Assembly: GCF_000485595.1 (NCBI RefSeq)
Contig: NW_014577506.1
Coordinates: forward strand, 166,644 to 228,653
Length of the DNA stretch: 62,010 nt
Origin: Priapulus caudatus
Taxonomy: Eukaryota; Priapulida; Priapulimorpha; Priapulimorphida; Priapulidae
Direction of reading: 5' to 3'
Each line of letters opens with the position of its first letter. The stretch's first letter is position 1. The notes beneath the pieces are model-generated. The model was given only the letters and a program-made list of their open reading frames with translations. It made no database searches and had not been told where the DNA came from. Made by a program: the position numbers and the translations under genes. This document shows positions 24,901 through 42,494 of the stretch, one piece after another.

Positions 24901-25095
24901 CGTGACCTAGCACGGTGTTCTTACGTGTATGCGCTGTAATAGCTTGAGCGGTTAGCTGCCATCATGGCTGTCGTGATTAGTTACGATCGATGGTCTAAAT
25001 CACGACAGTGTCGATTGTTAGCCGTTAACGATTAAATAACACGTCAATTCATATTACCTGTTATTGAAAGTGTTTTCTCACACAAAACATGATCT

Positions 25096-25349
25096 AATTA
25101 CCTCCGCGCAACGGAGTTGCAGGGAGGTATAATGTAATCGCTGTCGTGTGTGTGTTCGTGTGTGTGTTCGTGTGTGTGTGTAGCGTTGGCGCGATCGATT
25201 CAGCACCAGCTCACCTTAGGGCGTCCAGTCAGCAGCAGCTCGCCTTAGGGCGTTCAGTCAGCAGCAGCCAGCAGCGAGCCAGCTGTTATACACATGTACG
25301 CTCGCGGAGGTATGCACTTTCTTTGAGTGCCCTCTGTCTAGTTTAATGT
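25096..25349. mobile_element. Short dispersed repeat with CTCCG...CGGAGGTAAT end (copy 2, opposite orientation)
   Basis: It starts ATTACCTCCGCGCAACGGAG, passes a GT tract, GCGCGATCGATTC and GTCAGCAGCAGC repeats, and ends GAGTGCCCTCTGTCTAGTTT. Reverse-complemented it aligns block for block with 4594-4835. It abuts the truncated 5' side of the LTR element. Confidence 0.65.
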
Positions 25350-26340
25350 GCGATAGCAGCAGTTTATACGTAGCAATAATGTGATGCGGCACCAATGCGA
25401 TTCGGTCGTCAGAAATTTAAAATGTTTACTTTGTTTAGACCACAGAACGCACAAAAGGACGCGCGCGTACATTTTTGCATTGTTTTGCGTTCTCATGAAC
25501 CAAACAAAGAGTGCCGCAGGCAAAGGTGTTTGACTCTGCGATTAATAGAAATCACGTGATTCTGTGAGTTGTAACCGGTCGGTACTATTAGAAGAATATA
25601 CAATATACCAGGAGTAGATAGGAACTATAATACCCTATTATCTACTCCTGAATATACTATAATCGAGATTTTTCTCGGCAGATATTAGGCACGTGTAGGT
25701 GCTCGAACCCGGTAGTAGCTTAACCGCGTAACATGTTCGCCAGCAAGAAAAAAATCAACGTGTGAAATTATCGAGACAAGCTCGATTACCGGCAGTCAAC
25801 CGGGAACCGTATAGGCCTATATATAGAGAGAATCCAGCAACCACTTCGGTGCCGTCAACTATTTTACTGTCGTCATAATCTGTGAAGACGAAGCGTTGGC
25901 GTTAACGGTGACAGGGACGAACACCCGACGCGACTGCGACCATCACGCACACAGCGGCAAAGCGATCGTTAGCTTATTACAACAATACGATGCCTGTTTG
26001 TAGCTAAGAACGATAACAGCTCTAGAGATGATGAAAATCCTTCTCTCGCTTTTGTGCCTGTATGACTCCATATAACATTTACGAGTTTACGGCGACATTT
26101 GTATTGCGATTAAAGCGGTAAATGTTTTACAATTTCTAGTATTTTTTATTATAAATGCACCATGATATGATTGAAAATGCACGGACCCTGAGAAATATCA
26201 GGATCAAGTCAATAATCGTCGAATAATGAGTTCAACCATGAATTCAGCGCAAGCAACTATAAATTGGTAACAAATACGGATATTATGTTCGCTGTCTATA
26301 TTTAATGTATATTAAGTATAATTAAGATATTTAGTATAAT
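25350..26340. other. Intergenic; one small hairpin element
   Basis: It contains the hairpin CCAGGAGTAGATA...TTATCTACTCCTGA at 25608-25651, related to the element at 56994-57058. No exon is visible. The region ends in TA-rich sequence and a GT/GA microsatellite (26374-26458). Confidence 0.45.
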
Positions 26341-26418
26341 ATACTATATATTTATTATATATGCACGGATATGGGTGTGTGTGTGTGTGTGGGTGGGTGG
26401 GTGCGGAGTATGTATGTA

Positions 26419-26458
<40 letters not shown>

Positions 26459-26483
26459 NNNNNNNNNNNNNNNNNNNNNNNNN
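26459..26483. other. Assembly gap (25 N) inside a GA microsatellite
   Basis: A run of 25 N follows (GT)n and (GA)n. The left arm of the large palindrome begins immediately after the gap, which is relevant to whether that palindrome is real. Confidence 1.
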
Positions 26484-27323
26484 CTATTTATTATTATTGC
26501 CACCCAAACCAAGTGCTCTCTCTTTCTCCTCTCTCTCTAGTCTCCCCACATCTCCCTACTCCGTCCACATCATCACATGCACACCTACTCATACCCACTA
26601 CACCCATATTCTTTTACAGCTCGTCTCAGATTTTCGGCCGCGCACTCTTTCTGGCCACTCCTTCACGTGCGCGTTCTCTCGGCCCCTGTTCTCTATCTTT
26701 TCCCTCTTCTCGTTCGCGACGTGCTTTTCTCCGTCGTGTGCATCGTTTCGCAGGCGCGCGTGTGTCAATCAATTCTATGTACCCATCTATCTCTGTTAGC
26801 GGCTAAGCGTAAGAACCTAAATTAGACTGACAATACATTCATGCTTTATATTTTGAATATCTATTCTATAGTCACCTTTACTATGACAATATAACACCAG
26901 TGGAAACTACTGTTACAACCACCAGGAACTGGCATGGCCGAATTCCAGAAATTACCTAGCAGACAAGCCTAGACACACCCGAATAGTTTATTGTGTTATG
27001 GCTATACCTGCACGCTCAGAGTGCCCCGACTTAACTCCTTATAAACTAGTAGGTAGCTTTCACGATAGCAACCCATCGATATTACCTCCGTTATACCTAT
27101 ATTATTATATTATATCGTATTGATTAATTGTGACCCGTAATACTCATCACACACCGACCCGTAAGTTCGAGGCGGCTTGGCTGGCTGCGCCGACTCGCGG
27201 TTGTATCCACATGGGCTGTCTTAGCCCGCTCAGCGCTGCATAACACCTGGTTCGAAAACTTGTTGGGTGCCCGACGGACTCCATCTGAATCGCGCTAAAA
27301 GGCTAAAACATGTTTGATCAATA

Positions 27324-30322
27324 CTCAGGCAGGGGCGTAGATAGCGGGGGATGGGGGGATGCATCCCCCCACTATATTGACTGGGGGGGAATGGCGTGTA
27401 CAAATCACATCCCCCCCTACTTTCAGGCAGGAAAAATGGGGGAAATGTCAAGAATTTTCTGGGGGAGGAACGGCCGCATACTACCCCGCCCTGTCTTTCT
27501 TACCACCCTCCTCAGAACAACGCCTGCATTGGCCGCATCTGTCGCAGCTTAACAAATTGAGCACGCACCCCACTTCAAAAATTGTTCGCGCGGCGCGCTG
27601 TAGAGTACTGAGCTAACAAAGATTATGATCTAATGATGTATGAATATTTGTATGCCATATCAACAAAGTCAACCATTTGAGTTTATCTGACAGGCTCGGC
27701 GTAGATAGCGGGGGGATGGGGGTAATATGCCCCACACTTATTGATGGTGGGGTCGTGGCTTTCGTCCCCCTAAGTTTCAGGAGAGAAAATGGGAAAATTT
27801 TTTTATTTTACAGACAATCAAATACTGGATATTTAATTCTACAAAATCCAGTCATCCGGACGAGCATTACATACTCCTGCCATAATAGTAATTATTACAG
27901 AAATGAAACGTGACATACATCTACTGTAAAATGAGACCGGGTAAAGAACATCGTTCCAGAGGAACTCACAACTTATTTACTTGAAACAGACGTTAATTTT
28001 GGACGGGTTCCCCATACATACGAATTTTTTTGTTCAAAATCTGCGATTCTTATCACGGCTCACGAATAGTTAAATCTTGCTTTTATTCACACACACTTAG
28101 AATAGACACTCATTGAACGCAGTTGGGGATGCTTGAATCTTCACCGGGGATTGAATGGGAAAATTGCTATTTTATTTCTCACTTTTCTTTGGGCGGGAGA
28201 TGGGGGTGCTGAGAGCCACCGAGGGAAGTATATTTCCTGACTTTATTGTATAACCGGGGTCGAAAAACCATGCACTTTTCTTGTTCAAATCCTGGTTGTT
28301 TCTTCTCCAATATTTTCTTTTGCAGTTTACACGCCATCTCAGAGTAAGAATAATACCATCCAGCGTTTTATCAAAAGTGGTCAGGGCGAGATGAATTAAC
28401 CACCGATCTGGTGATTGTCAAGCGCCGAGGGGGGTTGCGTAGCAGCGGCCGCGCGCGGCCTCGCCCCCACTAGCCAATTTTCAGGGGCAACACGGTCCGC
28501 ACCCTCTGCTAGGCCCCTCACGGTAAAGAAATACTCGCACCTGCGCCCACCAGTAACCCCAGTGAGACAGTACGATAGCACAGGATTGGCAGTAAGTATT
28601 TTAGGTCTGTGTCGCCCTACACGGATAAAAATACTCAACCAAAAGTGATGTGTGTATTCGAGTGATGAAGATTAGCTTTAAATACCCTGCTGCACCTCAT
28701 AGTGCAGGAAAATTGCATCGAAGAGGTGTTACTTTCAATCAAAATTCCCGAGGGACACCCCCCCACCCCGTTTAAACAGGACGACCAGGGAGGACACGCC
28801 CCTGACAGGAGAAAAATCCTGATATTCTACTGATAGAGGATGTCCAAAATGAGTGCATTTTTAGATTCGCAAAACTTTCCAAAGCAATTCACACACAATG
28901 GGAGGGTGAATCACGACACACCACCTCCAGAACGTCCCCTTCCCCCCGGCGCTTCGTGCCATTGAGCTCGCATGATTCCGCGCAGCCGCCTAAGAATTTT
29001 CTTTTGGATTCTCTACACGCCACTGTTGTGTGTCAGGTGCGAGGGGGGGGGGTTGCGTGCCTTTGAATAAAAGGCTCTAGGATCAAAGAAAAAGTTACAC
29101 TAGAAATTCACAAAATTTGCACTTACAATAATCAATTTTTTTCAAATTCCCCAAAAGGCCCATCAAATTTAGGTTCTAAATTGCTAAAATCGCAAGAAGC
29201 TTCCGGGGGCTTCCGCCCCCCTCGACCCCGGGCTAAGAGCTCTGCCCTCGCACGGCTGACAGGGGCCCTAAGGCGGGCCCCCTGACCCCACCCATTAAGG
29301 GCTTTGCTGCCATAGGCGCTCACCGGTGTGCAAGCACTAGTCATCGGAGAGTAACAGCGGAAATCATCCCCCGCACAACTGAGGACTCTGATCTACGGCC
29401 ACTGAAGTATCAGGAAAAGTAGATATAATACAGGAGAGTGTGACATCAATAAACAAGGGAAAATTCGTCAATTTAACAACTAGCCATACAGATACACTAA
29501 CCGATTTACTCCACGAACCTCACTCCCAACCTGAGCTCAAGAAATCGTACACAGTAACAGGTTCGCACCATCAATCGCTACGAAAGTCGTTTTCCTCGTA
29601 GACACCCCGCAAATGCGTAGATACAGGCCACTAAAACCACGAACGAATGTCATCCACATTTCTCTGGCATACAAATCCAACCCATTCGCGCCTGATAAAT
29701 TCAAGACAAAACAGGCAGCTACCTACGCGCTATTGCTAACTGGAGCGATTGGCATGTGCTCGCTGGGAGATTAGGCATACCAACACTCGGCGAGATAACC
29801 TTTGACCCGGGTACACCAGCTACACAGGCCCACCTTTGTACATAGCTGGCATGCCTTCACGCACGCACGCCGAACCAAATGATTAGCATCGTGACGAGTG
29901 TTGCCAACGTCGGATCTCGCAATTCCCTGCGAGCCAACACGCCACAATTCACTATCCGAGAGAGCAAACAGGCGCGACTCCGCGCGGCCAAGTGATTGAC
30001 GGCCTTTATGTCTGAATTATATGGGCGCGCAAATGGGCGTTGGATTAATGCCAGAGAATGGAGAACGTTGTCGTACGCATTTATACGACCGCGTATGTCA
30101 TTACATCGGATTGCGAGTGTCTACGGAGGAAACTGATTTCGCGAGCGAGCACGAATGCATGGCGAATGTACTTGTGTCAGCATCTTTGAGCTCAAACTTG
30201 GAATAGACGTTCCACGCGCTAGTGAAAATCGATATATGTATTATACACGCCAGTAAATGAAACGAATTTTCCCTTGTATTGCATTGATGTCAGCACTCCT
30301 GCCCTATTATCTACTCCTTTGA
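27324..30322. mobile_element. 3.0-kb insertion present only in the left palindrome arm
   Basis: The sequence ATCAATA is duplicated at both ends (27317-27323 and 30323-30329), and the right arm has the empty site (ATCAATATCATG read on its - strand). Inside are CAGGGGCGTAG followed by G-rich/C-rich inverted stretches at 27330 and again near 27700, GC-rich segments at 28430-28550 and 29190-29290, and CTACACGCCACTG near 29012. No transposase or reverse transcriptase frame is visible. CAGGGGCGTAG ends are typical of non-autonomous DNA transposons, and nested insertions are likely. Confidence 0.6.
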
Positions 30323-30589
30323 ATCAATATCATGCTACGCAGATGCACACAATGAGGGAGCCTGCCTGAGCCGGACATAGATTGAGGCAATTTCTACCTA
30401 TAACGGCGGCGCCGTTCTACAATCTTCAGGAATAGATCTAGATTTATCTCATTTATTTACTTGTTTATATATATTCTACTATCTATATAATAGATATATA
30501 TTCAATCCCCTGGCAGGTCTTGCGGTTGTTCGTTTACATTTTTGTCGTGCATTAGTTTCTTCTATTTGTTTATTTATCCCTCCATCATC

Positions 30590-32540
30590 TCTCTCGTATC
30601 TATCTATTCTATCCTACTATCTATCTATCTAATCTACACCTATCTATTATCTAAACAATAATAGTATCTATACAATCAAATCTCCCCATAACTCATATAA
30701 GCGCAATGACTCCTAGTCGTATCCTGATCTATTTATTTTTCTATCTACGTCTACTACTATCTATCTATCTATCGTATCTACTCTACTCTACTGTTGCTAA
30801 CCGAGCTTGATTCTAGTCTATCTACTGCTATGCTAATCCATCTATCTAGTACGAATTTGACAGTCAGTGAGTCACTAATATGTCTAAATGATATCTCATC
30901 TATCCTATCCTCATCCATCTATCTATCTATCTATCTACCCCTATCTCATCTATCTATCTTATCTATCTATCCTCATCTATCTATCGTGAGCCCACCTCAC
31001 TATCTAATCTATCTATCTATCTACTGACCCTATCTTATTTATCTATACATCTATCTAACTACTAACCTATCTATCTATCTTCTATCTATCTATCCATCCA
31101 TCCGATGGCCGTCCGTCGTCCGTCGTCCGTCCGGTCGTCCGTCCGTCCGTCCGTACCGGTGCGTCCTCGCCGTCCGTCCGTGACCGTACCGTCCGTTCGT
31201 CCCCGTCCCATACGACCCAAATCCATCCATCTATCCATTCAACCCATACGCGAACCCGATTGGCCATGACGCATCCTCCCAGTAGTTAGTCACCACTCAG
31301 TCCATCCATTCATGCCATCCATCCACCCATACGCCACTATCGCATCACAGATGCCGATGGCGCCGCCCACTGCCATCTGCGATTCGCATGCCGTCCCCTG
31401 GCCCCGTTCATCCATCCATTCCATCATCGATCCATCCATCCATCCTATCCATGCCATATTCTATGCTATCTATCTACGCTCTTTACCCTACCGTAGCCTA
31501 CATACTTACCTATCTACCTACTTACTACCTGCTACCTACTACCTACTTACCCTAGCCTACCTAGCCTTACCTGACCTTACGCGTACCTACCTACCTACCT
31601 ACCTTACTACTACCTACCTAACCTACCTACCTACCGACCTACCCTACCTTACCGTACCTACCGTACCGTTACCTACCGTACCTACCCTACCTACCGTACC
31701 TACCTACCTACCTACCCTACCCTAGCCTACCATACCTCTACGCACCTACGCTACCTACTACCTACCTTACCTCTACCTACGCTACCTACGCTCCTACCTA
31801 CCTACTACCTACGCCCCTAACCTACCTACCTACCTACCTAACCTACTACCTTACCTACCTACCTACGCTACCTACGCTACCTACCTACTAACCTACCTAC
31901 CTATCCTACCTACCCTACGCGTACTTACCTACCTACCTACGCATACCTACCGTCCGTACGCTACCTACCATACCGATACCTACTTAACTACATTACCTAA
32001 CCTACCTCAAGTCTACCTACCTACTTACCTTACCTACCTACGCTACCGTAACCTACCTACGCTACCGCCTGCCTGCCTGCCTGCCTGGCCTGCCTGCCCT
32101 GCTGGCCTGCCTGCCTGCCTGCACTGCCTGCCTGCCTGCCTGAACTGGCCTGCCGGCCTGCCTGCCCTGCATCACCTGCCTCTCTGCCTGCATGCCTGCC
32201 TGCCTGCCCTGCCTGCCTGACCTGCCTGGCCTGCGCTGCCTGCCTGCCTTGCCTGCCTGCCTGCCTACGCTGCCTACCTGCCTACCTGCCTACATTACCT
32301 ACCTATCTACCGTATCTATCTATTCTTATCTATCTAATCTATCTAATCTAGCTCCTAGTCGATTCGAGTGCGATCTATTATAGATCCGATGCTATCTATC
32401 TATCTAATCTATCCTATGCTTATCTATGCTATGCTATCGAATTTATCTATTATACTATTATCTATCTTATCTATCTATATATCTATCTATCGCCTATCTA
32501 TCTATCATATCTATCTATCTATCTATCTATCTATCAACCT
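30590..32540. repeat. Ordered tetranucleotide blocks, left arm
   Basis: In order: (TATC)n 30590-31085, (GTCC)n 31095-31205, (ATCC)n 31215-31460, (CTAC)n 31490-32055, (TGCC)n 32060-32290 and (TATC)n 32300-32540. The right arm has the complementary blocks in mirror order. Open frames here are artefacts of the repeats. Confidence 0.9.
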
Positions 32541-32772
32541 ATCAATTCTATATAATATTCAAAACCCCCATAAAATTGATGTAACAATGGCTCTTACTAC
32601 TAAGCTAACTATTTCTATAAGTTCTATTGATCGGTATCTACCTAAAACGCACTGTTTATTGCATCCTGGCACTGATTACTATACCAGGCATCGCGGCCGG
32701 CGTAAATATAAGCATATATATAAGTAATAAAAACATAGTGTTTGTATACATATATATATGGGTATAAGCGTA

Positions 32773-33006
32773 CTTCGTAGAAGTCGTGTGTGTGAGATGT
32801 CCGTGCAGGTTTGAGCGCCGCACGAACACGGCGAGCCGGATGTCGCTGGCCGCCAGTTACGATGAGTAGAATTCGTTAGCGGTGAGCCGCTTTAACCTGA
32901 GAAGAAAACCGACCAGATGACGAAGCTGTTCATGATGACGCTATTGAGACGATGAGGATGACGCCCGATGAGGATGATGTAGAGAGGCGCAGGTCGAACC
33001 TTGCAT
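32773..33006 (-). pseudogene. Degenerate antisense copy of GPCR exon 1
   Basis: Read on the - strand it starts with ATG in the same context as the GPCR exon at 34559 and ends at the equivalent of its donor site. It keeps stretches such as ATCATGAAC and CTGGCGGCCAGCGACATC. Several one- or two-base insertions and deletions break the frame, and the donor GT after CTACGAAG is lost. It is either a decayed duplicate or the same exon read with sequencing errors. Confidence 0.75.
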
Positions 33007-33559
33007 GGCGGTGGTGCGTCGCTGAGTCGGCAGGCGGCGAATCGGCTGGTTGGCATGAACGAATGGACGAGTAGCGACAAATCTGCGTGTGATAAAACGC
33101 GTATTCGTTGAGAGCTATACATACACGTGCGCGCGTACATGCGCACGCACACACGCACGCGCACACGCTCGCAACCACAACGCGAATGCAGTCATTATGC
33201 AGTCCGTTATGCAAGTCGTATATTAGTCGTATATTCCCGTGTGTAGAAAGTTGATTCCACAGTTATGAGTACCCCCGTGTCGGATCGCTATACAAAATGT
33301 TGATGGTGATATTCTCGGAGTTCGATGGCTGAATAATTACTATGATGTTACTGTTAACAATAGAACACGTCAAATAGTTTTAACAACATAACGATTACAT
33401 GTAATGCCATTGTACGAGTAATTGCGGCTACAGCATACAATATTTCTAGTTTAGATAAATATTGGTTTCTTTCCATTTGCACGCCACTGGCTTGCGTAGA
33501 TATACATCGATGCGGCATTAGGCCATTAGCAGTTAAACATGCCTTACAATAATGGCTAT

Positions 33560-38783
<5,224 letters not shown>

Positions 38784-39429
38784 AGCGCACTATTATATCA
38801 CCAACGCGTTTGACATTTAGGCTTTGTGACGCAGTGGTAACTCTAATCAAGAGTAGAGAAATATTAGGGATTTACTTCCGCCTGGGATTTTCCCTTATTA
38901 TTTTCCCATGCCATGATACAGCATCATGGACTAAAATGACTGCCTGCTGCGCATTAATAAGACCCATGAAATCAATCTCAATCGCGTAAGAAATATGATA
39001 TGAGTGTTCATAATATCACCCGAGTCTAAAATTAAATAGCTGAGCAATAATTGCCGAGTAACTGCAGTTTCTCAAACGATGCTCTAATGACGGGATATTA
39101 GCGGCACCTCATATCCTAACCGTATAGCTGCGAGCTAACGAGATACGCACCCTGCCGATGTCGGCAAGCCATTGTGCGTGAGGTAGAGTATGTCGATAGA
39201 ATGCAGCCGCTGTTACGTGCTGACTTATAATTATATATGTGCTGACTTATATATTAGTTTCAGCCTACTTATTCCCAACCCGAGAGCTATGGCATGTGGC
39301 GTGAATCAATAGTGTCATATATATGGTGTATTTTGATATGTTATGCACTTACTATGCAGTACATTTCTGCTTGTCTTCTGTTGGTAACGATATCGTATGT
39401 ACATACATACATACATATATGCATACATA
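38784..39429. other. Intron 1 of the GPCR, unique sequence outside the palindrome
   Basis: No exon or repeat is recognised; it ends in a CATA microsatellite (39399-39437) that received the next insertion. Confidence 0.5.
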
Positions 39430-39679
39430 CATACATACAGGGGCGGCGCCAGGGTATTTTGTTAGGGGGGGCGAAACCAGGGGCGTGTACAGGAGCAGGC
39501 GAAGGGGGGGTCTGGGGGGCTCGCCCCCAGGAAATTTTTGAAATTAGACCCCTCAGATGCGCCGTTATTCTGCGCGAGCAGGGGAGGTCCGCGACCCCCT
39601 GGACTCCCCCCCTGTACACGCCCTGGAACTGTAGACTGATACCGTGTGCGCTTGCACTGAACGGGTGGAGTCCAGGGGG

Positions 39680-40560
39680 TAAGATTCATGATTCATCAAG
39701 CTGCGTACGCAAAATAGTTTGCGTAATCTTGTGTACGCAATCGACGTTGCTTAGTTGCGATTCATCAACACAGCTATTTAGTAAATTTCGTATGATTTCG
39801 CGTACGCAGCGAGGCCGTTTTAGGTGCGATTCATCAAGCTAAAATTTACGTAACCTTTGCGTAACTTTACACGAGCTGACGACGGTGCCGTAAACACCTC
39901 GAAATTTCCGCGAGGTTCCAGCATACCGTAGCATGCATTATTTTATTGAGAAAACATTATTAAAGTTACTACTCAACTAAAAATAAATAAATAATTACCA
40001 ACTACACAGACAGGCGGCGCCTTGACGCTTTTTTTGTCATAGCTTGGCATTGTTTTCGTTAAGTGAGTTCGTAGTTTAGCCGTGTACGTGCACACGCCGT
40101 GCGCACTTGTACGTGCCACACAAGCACGCACGTGTACGTACACACGCCACGCACGCACGCCCGTGTACGTACGCAAGCACGCACGTGTACGTGCACACGC
40201 ACGCACGCACTCACGCGTACGTGTTGCTGCTTTCATCGAGTGTTGAACACAATCATACAACGAAAATGAGGACAACTATCACATCCCCAGCACTCCTGTA
40301 GACAGCTAGAGCCAATAGGTTTACATACAAGAGAGGCGTCAGTTTGGTTCTATGCGTATGGTGTCGCACAGGTGGATTGGTTTATGCTAGGCACGCCCCT
40401 CAACAGCCAGCAGCACGATGGCCGTCAGTGTGATGTTACACTGGAATTCATCAACATTTGCGTACGCAAGTGCTACGCTGCGTTGATGAATCGCCACCTA
40501 CGAGTGCTTGCGTACGTACTTCGTAGAACACTCTGTGTACGCATACACTTTGCGCACGTT
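39680..40560. mobile_element. Nested foldback element with GATTCATCAA / GCGTACGCAA motifs
   Basis: TGATTCATCAAGCTGCGTACGC near 39690 is echoed inverted by GCTACGCTGCGTTGATGAATCG near 40475. Further copies of GATTCATCAA (39760, 39830) and TTGCGTACGCAAG (40460) occur inside, with an ACGC/GTGTACGT microsatellite in the middle (40080-40220). It is probably a separate non-autonomous transposon inserted in the larger element; the exact ends are unclear. Confidence 0.45.
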
Positions 40561-40659
40561 GCATGCAGATCCGGCGGCCCGGCGTCGCCGAGCGGCCCGC
40601 CTAAGTGCCCTGGTGGGTCCAGGGCCAGAAGCCCCTGGCAGGGCGTCCGGGGAGCTCTC

Positions 40660-40798
40660 TAGAGTTATTACGACTCACGAACACACGAATAACCCACATA
40701 TACGCAGCGTACATTGTATGCTCGCTTCGCCGCTCGCAGTCAGCAGCAGCCGGGCTGTGGCTGGCATCGCTCCGCTGACGCGCTAATTATCAATCGCG

Positions 40799-40880
<82 letters not shown>

Positions 40881-40975
40881 ACACACACACACAACACACA
40901 GCACACGCTAACGTGCTAACGACGAACGCACAGACCCGATCACATAACCTCCCCATCCACTCCGTGGGCGGAGGT
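40660..40975. mobile_element. Short dispersed repeat with CTCCG...CGGAGGTAA end (copy 3)
   Basis: It has CGCTCGCAGTCAGCAGCAGCC, ATCAATCGCG, a CA tract (40800-40892) and the terminal hairpin CCTCCCCATCCACTCCGTGGGCGGAGG. These blocks match copies 1 and 2 in order. It is nested inside the 39438-41554 element. Confidence 0.55.
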
Positions 40976-42345
40976 AAGAATATGATAGATGTAGAAGTAA
41001 TTATTAGACGCGTCAGTCTGAACGTTGTAATTATAATTTTATAAGTTGTTAACACCCTCAAGTGTGGCCTACCTTTCCGCGGGAAACCAGACATCATCGA
41101 CAAATGATCCGCGTCCCAACTTGGGACTCCAAAGAAAATAACACCTTGACATCGTTATCAAATTAAGCCACAGGTTTTATTATGGATTGAAATTTCGACG
41201 ACTTAATTTTTCGATTTTTTCGATGAAAGTGGTCCAGACTTGTAGGCTACATCAACTTCAGTTTTGGCGCGAGTCCGCAATTATTTGCTAAGAATCTTCT
41301 TCTCTTTTACCTTTTCTTGCACAATGGTATGGGGGGGGGGGGGGGTAACCCCCCACCCCCACCATCATATTGCGCAAGACATTTGCAGATGTTTGCTTTA
41401 TTGTCTTTTTTCTTCTTCTTTTCCTTTTCTTTTCTTTTTCTTTTTCTTTTTCTTTTTTCTTTTCTTTTTCTTTTTCTTCTTCTTCCTTTTTCTTGCAAAT
41501 GATAGGGGGGCGACCGCCCCCCCCCTGCCCCCCCCCCTCGTGGCACCGCCCCTGCATACATACATAAATACATCATTGCATTTCTAGGTGAACTTGCTTG
41601 CAAGCTGGTCAACTTCTTGCCTATTTTCTGCATCAACATCTCGATCTATAGTTTGGTGATGATGTCATACGAAAGGTACAGGTACGTATAAGTACGCAGA
41701 AGAAGTAATATGAAAAGTATACGCTATACGCAAGATTCGACCAAAATTCACATGCGATATTTAGTAAAGAGCGCTTGTCATTGATTTGAAGCACGGTGGC
41801 GAATAAAAGAAATACACAGAGAGACTATATACCTAGAAGTATAACATAGTATCGACATCGACTGATTTTTCATGTTTCCTGCGTGCTTTTCGTATAAATA
41901 AATATAATAACAATTTGCGTAAAAGCAACTCCGATGAAAAACCATCCGCATTATAGAAAATCCCGCACTATTTCCTGCTGCTTAATTCGTTAAATGGATT
42001 ATAAGAGTATGAGGCTGCTCCTTTCGCATTCTTCCTTCGGAAAACCATACGAATGCAGTTAGATTTTGTAAGGAGATTTATGTGCTCATATCCTGACTCA
42101 AATTTTGCCTGCCGCTATCTCGTAGAATCAACGAAAGGAATTCAATTAAAACTATTTATGTACTTTATGATTTTGGAATGGATCTTTCATTTTGACATTA
42201 TGACATATAAAAATTGCACCTTCGTCATGGAACGTAAATAAGTATCCTGGTTATAGGGTTATCATAATTATGTTTACTCGTTTTTTTCCAAACATGTGAA
42301 GGAATTAAGCTCTGACTATTAAAAGGGAAAATATAACGAGACAGA

Positions 42346-42346
42346 N
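42346..42346. other. Single ambiguous base (N)
   Basis: One N lies within GPCR intron 2; it does not affect any exon called here. Confidence 1.
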
Positions 42347-42494
42347 CACCATCATCATCGTCACATTCATCGCCTTATCGCCACGGCTTTAGAAGTATTT
42401 TCTCAAAAAATTTCCTCCTCGGGTGTGCACTGATTAACGTTCAACATGCACATATAGTGGCACATAGAGTTCCGTGGCGCGCTATAACACGTCG

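Larger units (their letters stand above)
39438..41554. mobile_element. Composite hAT-like element in GPCR intron 1 (CAGGGGCGG ends)
   Basis: The left end CAGGGGCGGCGCCA faces TGGCACCGCCCCTG at the right. CATACATA is duplicated at 39430-39437 and 41555-41562; the target is a CATA repeat, so the duplication is less certain than elsewhere. Nested inside are a GATTCATCAA/GCGTACGCAA foldback segment (about 39680-40560), a CTCCG-family repeat (40660-40975) with a long CA tract, and a T-rich block at 41395-41495. No transposase frame is seen. Its right end lies 33 bases before GPCR exon 2. Confidence 0.7.

Noticed and set aside
25680-25750. tRNA-like stretch with GGGTTCGAGCAC on the - strand
   Set aside because: Resembles a B box, but no acceptor stem or cloverleaf could be paired.
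42053-42241. 62-codon frame in GPCR intron 2
   Set aside because: No receptor motif, no fitting splice sites or phase, and AT-rich codon use.
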